5,617 bases of DNA from Actinomycetota bacterium (lineage in GTDB: Bacteria > Actinomycetota > UBA4738 > G016210805): positions 1 through 5,617 of the forward strand of contig JACQTL010000008.1 of the NCBI GenBank assembly GCA_016210805.1. The letters run 5' to 3'. The notes below the pieces were generated by a model. The model was not told the DNA's origin. It did not search any database and was given only the letters and a program-made list of their open reading frames with translations. The position numbers and the translations under genes were made by a program. Numbering within the stretch: the first letter of the stretch is position 1; the number at the start of each line of letters is the position of its first letter. Of the stretch, positions 1 through 5,617 are shown one piece after another.

Positions 1-852
1 GGCGATGGCCAGGGCCCGCTCCAGCCGCTCCCCCGACGGAGGCCCCGCCGCGAGGAGCTCGGACAGCTCCACGCGCCGGCCCCCCTCCCGGAGGGCGTGG
101 AGGACGGGGAGCGTGTAGACCCCCTCCTTCATGTCCACCCCGGGCTCCTTCCCGAGCTCCACCTCGGTTGCGGCCACGTCCATGATGTCGTCGGAGAGCT
201 GGAAGGCCATGCCCAGGGCCTGACCGTAGTCCCCGAGGAGCTCGACGGCCTCCACGCTGGCCTCGGAGAGCATCCCCCCCAGACGGCACGAAGTGGACAT
301 CAGCTCGGCGGTCTTGCGCCGGATGACCTCCATGTAGGAGTCCTCGGTGACGTCGGTCCGGCCGGAGCTCTCCACCTCGCGGATCTGGCCGTCGCAGAGG
401 ACCGCGATCGTGCGGGCCAGGAGCCGGGAGACCTCCGTGCCCAGCTCGGCCGAGATCTCCGAGGCCCGGGCGAACAGGTAGTCGCCGGACAGGATGGCCA
501 CGGTGTTCCCCCACCTGGCGTTCACGGAGGGCGTGCGGCGGCGCGAGTCGGCCTCGTCGATCACGTCGTCGTGGTACAGCGTGGCCAGATGGGTGAGCTC
601 GATGGCCACCGCCCCGGGGACCAGCCGGGGGTCGGTCGGGTCCCCGAACCGCCCGCCCAGCAGCACGAGCATCGGCCGGAACCTCTTCCCCCCGGCGGCC
701 AGGAGGTACCGCGAGGTCTCGGAGAGCAGGTCCGAGCTGTCGGAGACGACCGACTTCTCCAGGGCCCTCTCCACCTCGTCGAGGCCGGCGCGGATCTCCC
801 GCTCCAGCTCGGGGTCCGGCAACTCCAGCCCGTGAACGGCCGCCCTGGTCAT
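1..852 (-). CDS. Long-chain polyprenyl diphosphate synthase, partial (C-terminus off the left edge)
   Basis: This trans-prenyltransferase adds isopentenyl diphosphate units to an allylic primer to make the isoprenoid tail of respiratory quinones, probably menaquinone here. The first 284 residues are in the window; the family is usually about 320-350, so some 40-60 are missing. Visible motifs in order: GGKRFRP at residues 54-60 and His88 (isopentenyl diphosphate binding), the first aspartate-rich motif DDVID at 95-99 followed by an arginine cluster at 104-106, Lys180-Thr181, FQ at 217-218, the second aspartate-rich motif DDIMD at 221-225, and a GK-PG-D stretch at 234-240. Both Mg-binding motifs are intact. 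Ala90, five residues before the first motif, is a small residue typical of long-chain enzymes rather than farnesyl or geranylgeranyl synthases. The ATG at 852-850 is chosen because the N-terminus then fits actinobacterial homologues; no clear Shine-Dalgarno precedes it, and an in-frame TTG at 861-859 is an alternative. It lies 31 bases after nuoN and is probably co-transcribed. Exact chain length cannot be read, so no symbol is given (ispB, hepT and grcC are used for relatives). Confidence 0.95.
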   Translation of the reverse strand, partial: MTRAAVHGLELPDPELEREIRAGLDEVERALEKSVVSDSSDLLSETSRYLLAAGGKRFRPMLVLLGGRFGDPTDPRLVPGAVAIELTHLATLYHDDVIDEADSRRRTPSVNARWGNTVAILSGDYLFARASEISAELGTEVSRLLARTIAVLCDGQIREVESSGRTDVTEDSYMEVIRRKTAELMSTSCRLGGMLSEASVEAVELLGDYGQALGMAFQLSDDIMDVAATEVELGKEPGVDMKEGVYTLPVLHALREGGRRVELSELLAAGPPSGERLERALAIA

Positions 853-883
853 CGGGGCCAAGCGTACCCGCGCCCGGTCGCGG

Positions 884-2335
884 TCACCATCGGAATATCG
901 AAGCCGTCTCCAACAACCCGAACACGAGCCCCGGGAAGACCCCCAGGACCAGGGTGGCCACGGCCGGGACGGCCACGGTGAGGGCCGGGAGGGGGGACCG
1001 GTCGGGCTGGAGCTCCTCCTCCGGCTCCTTCATGTAGACGAGCACGATGACCCGGAGGTAGAAGAACGCCGCGACCACGCTGGCCAGCACGGCCACGATC
1101 ACCACCCAGGTGTGGCCGGCGTCCACGGCCGCCCGGAACACCGACACCTTGGCCATGAACCCGGCCGTCGGGGGGATCCCGGCCAGCGAGAGGAGGAACA
1201 GCGAGAGGAGGGCGGCCAGGAGCGGGCTTCGGACCGCCAGACCCGCGTAGGAGGAGAGGGAGGTCCGCTCGTCGCCCGAGACCAGGAGGACCACGCCGAA
1301 CGCGCCGACGATCATCAGGGCGTAGGCCACCAGGTAGAACGTGGCCGAGGCGATGCCCTCCTGGTTCGCCGCCATCACGCCGGTGAGGATGAAGCCGGCG
1401 TGGGCGATGCTCGAGTAGGCGAGCATGCGCTTGACGTCGGTCTGGGCGATGGCCAGCAGGCTCCCCACGACCATCGTCACGGCGGCCAGCACCCCGACGA
1501 TCGGCGTCCAGTCCCAGGACAGGGGGAGGAAGGCCACGTTGAACACCCGGATCAGCGCGGCGAAGGCGGCCACCTTGGTGGCCGCCGACATGAACCCGAC
1601 CACGGCGGTCGGGGCGCCCTGGTAGACGTCGGGCGTCCACATGTGGAACGGGACCGCGGCGACCTTGAACGAGAACCCCACGGCCAGGAGGGCCGCGGCG
1701 ACCATGGCCAGGGGCAGCCCCTCGCTCGGCCCGGACAGGGCCCGGGCGATGCCGCCGATGCTCGTCGTCCCAGTGGCCCCGTAGGCCAGGGCCACCCCGT
1801 AGAGGAAGAAGGCCGAGGAGAACGCTCCCAGCAGGAAGTACTTCATCGAGGCCTCGCTGGCCGTCACCCGCCGCGAGAACCCGGCGAGCACGTAGAGGGA
1901 GAGCGACAGGATCTCCAGGGCCAGGAAGGTGAGGATCAGGTCGGAGGCCGCCGCGATGAGGGTCATGCCCGTGGTCGCGAACAGGAGGAGGGGGAAGAAC
2001 TCGGGACGGCGCTCCCCGGCCCGGTCGAACTGGTGGTGGCCGTAGACGGCCCCGATCGCGGCGACGGCCAGGAGGACGCCTCGGATCAGCACCGCGAACC
2101 GGTCGGTGGCCACCATCCCGGCCAGCACCGTGGGCTCGCCATCCCACCCCCACAGCGCCACCGTGATCCCGGCGGCCCCGGCCACGATGAGGAGCGAGGC
2201 GATCAGGAGCACCCGCGAGGTGACCCTGGGGAGGGCGGCCTCGGCCAGCATGATGGCCATCCCGCCCCCGGCCAGCACGAGCTCCGGGGCCACCGGGAGG
2301 AAGTCGAGCTCGGGCGGGGAGATCTGGGCGATCAC
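884..2335 (-). CDS. nuoN: NADH-quinone oxidoreductase subunit N (complex I)
   Basis: NuoN is one of three antiporter-like membrane subunits of respiratory complex I and carries a proton channel coupled to quinone reduction. The 483-residue protein is hydrophobic throughout, as expected for about 14 membrane helices, and matches the family's usual length. Key buried residues are present: Glu141 in helix 5 (in FLALEILSLSLY), Lys224 in FSFKVAAVPFHMWTPDVYQG, Lys254 in AATKVAAF, the QTDVKRMLAYSS broken-helix segment at 298-309, and Lys396 in GFMAKVSVF. A lysine in the last position is the NuoN signature, where NuoL also has Lys but NuoM has Glu. The start is a GTG at 2335-2333 whose last bases overlap the nuoM stop (GTGA), implying translational coupling; no strong Shine-Dalgarno is visible. 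The segment at 160-190 (EASMKYFLLGAFSSAFFLYG) closely resembles mycobacterial NuoN as I recall it, but the soluble insertion found there after helix 3 is absent. The alternative internal ATG at residue 26 would remove the first helix and is unlikely. Confidence 0.97.
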   Translation of the reverse strand: MIAQISPPELDFLPVAPELVLAGGGMAIMLAEAALPRVTSRVLLIASLLIVAGAAGITVALWGWDGEPTVLAGMVATDRFAVLIRGVLLAVAAIGAVYGHHQFDRAGERRPEFFPLLLFATTGMTLIAAASDLILTFLALEILSLSLYVLAGFSRRVTASEASMKYFLLGAFSSAFFLYGVALAYGATGTTSIGGIARALSGPSEGLPLAMVAAALLAVGFSFKVAAVPFHMWTPDVYQGAPTAVVGFMSAATKVAAFAALIRVFNVAFLPLSWDWTPIVGVLAAVTMVVGSLLAIAQTDVKRMLAYSSIAHAGFILTGVMAANQEGIASATFYLVAYALMIVGAFGVVLLVSGDERTSLSSYAGLAVRSPLLAALLSLFLLSLAGIPPTAGFMAKVSVFRAAVDAGHTWVVIVAVLASVVAAFFYLRVIVLVYMKEPEEELQPDRSPLPALTVAVPAVATLVLGVFPGLVFGLLETASIFRW

Positions 2336-3843
2336 GGGGAGGCCCCGTGGGACACGGCGGCCGTGGCGGCGCCGGCGTCGCGGACGACCCTCGTGCTGCG
2401 CTCGACCGTCGGGTCGATCCGGTCGAGGAACGGCCGGGGGAACACGCCGATCAGCACGATCACCGCGATGATGGGGGCCAGGACGAGCCTCTCCCGGGCG
2501 GACAGGTCGCGGTGGCCCTCGTGCTCGGGAGGCGTGGCTCCGTGCATCATCCGCTGGTAGGACCACAGCAGGTAGATCGCCGCCAGCACGATGCCCACCG
2601 CGGCGATGGCCCCGAAGAGCCGGTTGGCCGTGAAGGCGCCCAGGATCACCAGGAACTCGCCGACGAAGTTGTTCAGGCCGGGGAGCCCGAGCGACGAGAG
2701 GGCCACGACCAGGAACGTTCCGGCCAGCACGGGGGTCACCCTCCCCAGGCCCCCGAGCTTCCCCAGGTCCCGGGTGTGGGTCCGCTCGTAGACCATGCCG
2801 ACCAGGAGGAACAGGGCCCCCGTGGACAGGCCGTGGTTCAGCATCTGGAGGACCCCGCCGGACACGGCCTGCTGGTTGAACGCGAACGTTCCCAGCACCA
2901 CGAACCCGAGGTGGGACACCGACGAGTACGCCACCAGGCGCTTCACGTCGGTCTGGATCAGGGCCACGATCCCCCCGTACACGATCCCGATCAGCGCCAG
3001 GATCGAGATCGCGTCCGCGAAGTAGGTCGACGCCTCGGGGAAGAGCGACAGGTTGAACCGGATCAGCCCGTAGGCGCCGACCTTAAGGAGGACCCCGGCC
3101 AGGATCACCGACCCGGCGGTGGGCGCCTCGACGTGGGCGTCGGGCAGCCACGTGTGCAGCGGGAACAGCGGCACCTTCACGGCGAAGGCCACGAAGAACG
3201 CAAGGAACAGCCACCGGGCCGTGACCGCGGGGAGCGACAGGCCGACCAGCTCCCGGAGGTCGAAGGTGGCCTGACCGAGCTCCGTCCCCGCCCTGAAGTA
3301 GAGGAACAGGATCCCCACGAACAGGAAGGCCGAGCCGAGCATCGTGTACAGGAAGAACTTCACGGCGGCGTAGACCCGGCGCTCGTAGCCCCAGCCCCCG
3401 ATGATCAGGTACATCGGGAACAGGATCGCCTCGAAGAACAGGAAGAAGAGCAGCAGGTCGAGGGCGAGGAACGTCCCCAGGATCGCCGTCTCCAGGACGA
3501 GCATGGCGGCCATGAAGGCCCGGACCCTGTGCTCGACCTTCCAGGAGGCCAGCACCGCGAGGGGCATCAGGAACGTCGTGAGCAGGACCATGAACAGGCT
3601 GATCCCGTCGACGCCCATCACGTAGCGGAAGTTCAGCGAGTCGACCCAGGCGGCCTCCTCGACCATCTGGAACCCGCCCTCCGAGGCGTCGAACCCGACG
3701 AGGATCCCGACCGAGAGGGCGAACGTCGCCACGGCGGTCCCCAGGGCCACGAGGCGCGCGGACCGGTCGGCGATCCGGGGCACGGCCAGGAGGACGACCA
3801 CCCCGGCCAGCGGGAGGAACGTGGTGAGGGTGAGCCAGGGCAT
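2332..3843 (-). CDS. nuoM: NADH-quinone oxidoreductase subunit M (complex I)
   Basis: NuoM is the central antiporter-like subunit of the complex I membrane arm, between NuoL and NuoN, and pumps protons. The protein has 503 residues, the usual length, and is built of hydrophobic helices (about 14 expected). The proton-path residues are all visible: Glu138 in FFEAILFPMY, Lys223 in FAVKVPLFPLHTWLPDAHVE, Lys254 in GVLLKVGAYGLIRF, the QTDVKRLVAYSSVSHLGF segment at 297-314, and Glu396 in NNFVGEF, the glutamate that separates NuoM from NuoL and NuoN. The C-terminus ends in an Ala-rich polar tail of about 25 residues that is not part of the conserved core. The ATG at 3843-3841 shares its A with the nuoL stop (TGATG) and has a good Shine-Dalgarno. 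The reading frame stays open far upstream inside nuoL, but that part is a GC-rich shadow with no NuoM-like sequence. Regulation is presumably with the rest of the nuo operon. Confidence 0.98.
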   Translation of the reverse strand: MPWLTLTTFLPLAGVVVLLAVPRIADRSARLVALGTAVATFALSVGILVGFDASEGGFQMVEEAAWVDSLNFRYVMGVDGISLFMVLLTTFLMPLAVLASWKVEHRVRAFMAAMLVLETAILGTFLALDLLLFFLFFEAILFPMYLIIGGWGYERRVYAAVKFFLYTMLGSAFLFVGILFLYFRAGTELGQATFDLRELVGLSLPAVTARWLFLAFFVAFAVKVPLFPLHTWLPDAHVEAPTAGSVILAGVLLKVGAYGLIRFNLSLFPEASTYFADAISILALIGIVYGGIVALIQTDVKRLVAYSSVSHLGFVVLGTFAFNQQAVSGGVLQMLNHGLSTGALFLLVGMVYERTHTRDLGKLGGLGRVTPVLAGTFLVVALSSLGLPGLNNFVGEFLVILGAFTANRLFGAIAAVGIVLAAIYLLWSYQRMMHGATPPEHEGHRDLSARERLVLAPIIAVIVLIGVFPRPFLDRIDPTVERSTRVVRDAGAATAAVSHGASP

Positions 3844-5617
3844 CAGAGCCTCACCGCCACGTACAGGAGGATCGCGACCACGCCGAGCAGGAACGCGAGG
3901 GCATAGTTGCGGACGTAGCCCGTCTGGACCCGGCGGCCCGCCGCGGCCAGCGTGGCGAACAGGCGCCCCATGCCGTTCACGGCCCCGTCCACCACCCTCT
4001 GGTCCACGACGTAGGCGGAGAACGCCGAGACGGCCTTCCCCGGGGTGACCAGGACGGCGCCGTACGCGTCGTCGAGGTACCAGCCCCGCTCCAGGAACCG
4101 CTTGCCGCCGGCGAACCGGACCCGGAGGGCCGCCCAGTCGAACCGGCCGGACCCGTAGACGTACCAGGCCAGGGCGATGCCCAGGAGGGCCGTGGCCACC
4201 GAGATCGCGATCAGCGCCCACTCGGGGAGCCCTCCGTGAGCCTCGTGCGGCCCGCCGGACACCGGTTCCAGGAACCGGGGCAACAGGCCCCCGGTGGCCG
4301 TCAGGCCGAGGACGCCTCCCACCAGGGCCAGCCCCCCGAGGACGAGCATCGGGACGGTCATGGCGGGCGGGGACTCGTGAGGGCGATGCTCGTGGCGGGG
4401 CTCGCCGAAGAAGGCCAGGAAGGCCAGGCGGGACATGTACAGCGCGGTGAGGAAGGCCCCGGCCAGCGCGGCGATCCAGGCCAGGGTCCGGCCGGTCTCG
4501 TTGGCCACCGCGAGGATCTGGTCCTTGGCGAAGAACCCCGAGAAAGGAGGGATCCCCGAGATGGCCAGCCAGCCCAGGACGAAGGTGGCGAACGTGAGGG
4601 GCATGGCCCGGCGGAGCCCCCCCATCCTGGTGACGTCCGTCTCGTCGTGGAGCCCGTGCATGACGCTGCCGGCTCCCAGGAACATGACGGCCTTGAAGAA
4701 CGCGTGGGCCACGAGCAGGAAGATCGCCGCGGCGTAGGCGCCCATCCCCGCGGCGAAGAACATGTACCCGAGCTGGCTGATCGTGGAATAGGCCAGCACG
4801 CGCTTGAAGTCGTCCTGGGCGAGAGCGGCCGTCCCCGCGTAGATGGCCGTGACCAGCCCGACGACGAGGACCACGGTGAGGGCCACGTCCGAGGCCTCGA
4901 AGATCGGGTGGGTCCGGACCACCAGGTACACGCCGGCCGTGACCATCGTGGCCGCGTGGATCAGCGCCGACACCGGCGTGGGGCCCTCCATCGCGTCGGG
5001 GAGCCAGGTGTGCAGCGGGACCTGCGCGGACTTCCCCACCGCCCCCGCGAACAGGAGGAGGGCCACGATCGTGGCCGTCGTCCCCGAGATCGCCCGATGG
5101 CCGAACACGTCGCCGAACCCCAGCGACCCGACGTGGACGAAGATCAGGGCGATCCCGATCAGCATCGCGGTGTCGCCGATCCGGGTGACGATGAAGGCCT
5201 TCTTGGCCGCGTCGGCCGCGGCCGGCCGTTCGAACCAGAACCCGATCAGCAGGTACGAGCAGAGCCCCACGCCCTCCCAGCCCACGAACATCAGCAGGAA
5301 GTTGTCCGCCAGGACCAGCGTGAGCATGAAGAACACGAACAGGTTCAGGTAGGCGAAGAACCGTGCGTAGCGGGGGTCCCCGTGCATGTAGCCGACCGAG
5401 TAGACGTGGATCAGCGCGCCGACCCCCGACACCGTGAGGGCCATCACGACGGACAGCGGGTCCACCCGGAGCTGCACGGGCACCTCGAACGACCCGGACG
5501 CGATCCACCGGTACACCTCGACCAGGTGCGTCCGCTCCTCGGCGCCGAAGGCCAGGAGGTCGACCAGCACCAGCACCGACACCGCGAACGACCCCGCCAC
5601 GGTGGCCACCCCCAGCC
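3843..5617 (-). CDS. nuoL: NADH-quinone oxidoreductase subunit L (complex I), partial (N-terminus off the right edge)
   Basis: NuoL is the distal antiporter-like subunit of complex I, with the long lateral helix that runs along the membrane arm. The frame is open to the right edge; the GTG at 5609-5607 reads as an internal valine, because about 30 residues of the first helix expected in NuoL are still missing before it. Numbering from that valine, 588 residues are seen. Conserved residues: Glu112 in FVGWEGVGLCSYLLIGFW, Asp146 in RIGD, Lys193 in GKSAQVPLHTWLPDAMEGPT, His218 in IHAATMVTAGVY, Asp267 and Lys269 in AQDDFKRVLAYS, His302 and Lys306 in AHAFFKA, and Lys362 in GFFAKDQIL. The C-terminal 90 residues (YLDDAYGAVLVTP onward) correspond to the lateral helix, and the protein closes with a hydrophobic anchor from about residue 568. 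Odd point: the position usually holding the first His of the H-x-x-x-H-AFFKA motif is Leu298. The TGA at 3845-3843 overlaps the nuoM start. MrpA-type antiporters and HyfB-like subunits are related, but the nuoM-nuoN context and C-terminal lateral helix support NuoL. Confidence 0.97.
   Translation of the reverse strand, partial: LGVATVAGSFAVSVLVLVDLLAFGAEERTHLVEVYRWIASGSFEVPVQLRVDPLSVVMALTVSGVGALIHVYSVGYMHGDPRYARFFAYLNLFVFFMLTLVLADNFLLMFVGWEGVGLCSYLLIGFWFERPAAADAAKKAFIVTRIGDTAMLIGIALIFVHVGSLGFGDVFGHRAISGTTATIVALLLFAGAVGKSAQVPLHTWLPDAMEGPTPVSALIHAATMVTAGVYLVVRTHPIFEASDVALTVVLVVGLVTAIYAGTAALAQDDFKRVLAYSTISQLGYMFFAAGMGAYAAAIFLLVAHAFFKAVMFLGAGSVMHGLHDETDVTRMGGLRRAMPLTFATFVLGWLAISGIPPFSGFFAKDQILAVANETGRTLAWIAALAGAFLTALYMSRLAFLAFFGEPRHEHRPHESPPAMTVPMLVLGGLALVGGVLGLTATGGLLPRFLEPVSGGPHEAHGGLPEWALIAISVATALLGIALAWYVYGSGRFDWAALRVRFAGGKRFLERGWYLDDAYGAVLVTPGKAVSAFSAYVVDQRVVDGAVNGMGRLFATLAAAGRRVQTGYVRNYALAFLLGVVAILLYVAVRL
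3849..3855 (-). promoter_or_regulatory. Ribosome binding site of nuoM
   Basis: On the minus strand GGTGAGG stands five bases before the nuoM ATG at 3843-3841, inside the last codons of nuoL. It matches the anti-Shine-Dalgarno well and supports this start over any upstream in-frame start in the long open frame. Together with the one-base stop-start overlap it suggests that nuoM is translated by coupled reinitiation after nuoL. Confidence 0.7.

Noticed and set aside
868..883. Possible transcription terminator after nuoN
   Set aside because: The hairpin has only a five-base stem and no following T-run on the minus strand. Such short stems arise readily in DNA this rich in G+C, and a same-strand gene starts immediately after.
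97..981. Open frame on the plus strand (294 codons) opposite the polyprenyl synthase
   Set aside because: The minus strand in this stretch translates into a synthase with both catalytic aspartate motifs, so the plus-strand frame is a shadow.
849..2153. Minus-strand open frame of 434 codons overlapping nuoN in another frame
   Set aside because: It is an Arg/Gly/Pro-rich frame-shifted reading of nuoN with no family features.
1112..2560. Long open frame on the plus strand (482 codons) opposite nuoN
   Set aside because: Its protein is a low-complexity mix of Gly, Arg, Glu, His, Asp and Gln, as produced by the antisense of GC-rich membrane-protein codons. The minus strand there encodes a clear NuoN.
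2347..3906. Long open frame on the plus strand (519 codons) opposite nuoM
   Set aside because: Same low-complexity antisense composition with no recognisable domain; nuoM on the other strand explains the region fully.
3844..5508. Upstream extension of the nuoM frame, which would give a 1058-residue protein
   Set aside because: The extra part is Arg/Pro/Gly-rich and lies out of frame inside well-conserved nuoL. The nuoM ATG at 3843 has its own Shine-Dalgarno and a normal N-terminus.

Overview
This window is a compact stretch of GC-rich DNA (roughly 70% G+C by eye) in which every supported gene lies on the minus strand. Read in the direction of transcription, from the right edge to the left, the genes are nuoL (its N-terminus lost at the right edge), nuoM, nuoN and a long-chain polyprenyl diphosphate synthase (its C-terminus lost at the left edge). 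Together they cover almost the whole window; the only non-coding gap is 31 bases between nuoN and the synthase gene.

nuoL, nuoM and nuoN encode the three large antiporter-like, proton-pumping membrane subunits of respiratory complex I (NADH:quinone oxidoreductase). They come in the standard order that ends a bacterial nuo operon. The nuoL stop shares one base with the nuoM start, and the nuoM stop overlaps the GTG start of nuoN by four bases, which points to one transcript with coupled translation. All the main buried charged residues expected in these pumps are present, so the complex should be functional. The fourth gene makes the isoprenoid tail of a quinone, in this setting most likely menaquinone, the electron acceptor of complex I. 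The cluster therefore pairs the enzyme with the pathway that supplies its lipid substrate.

High G+C, heavy use of G/C-ending codons, the actinobacterial flavour of the proteins (for example the NuoN stretch around residues 160-190 and the synthase N-terminal half) and the nuoN-polyprenyl synthase adjacency suggest an actinomycete-like organism (Actinomycetota), possibly a deep or uncultured branch. This assignment is inference from remembered family sequences, not from a search.

I found no RNA genes, mobile elements, CRISPR arrays, promoters or convincing terminators. This is ordinary core-metabolism DNA, and I see no sign of an undescribed system. The points most worth a second look are a replaced histidine in the NuoL proton path and the placement of the quinone-tail gene.
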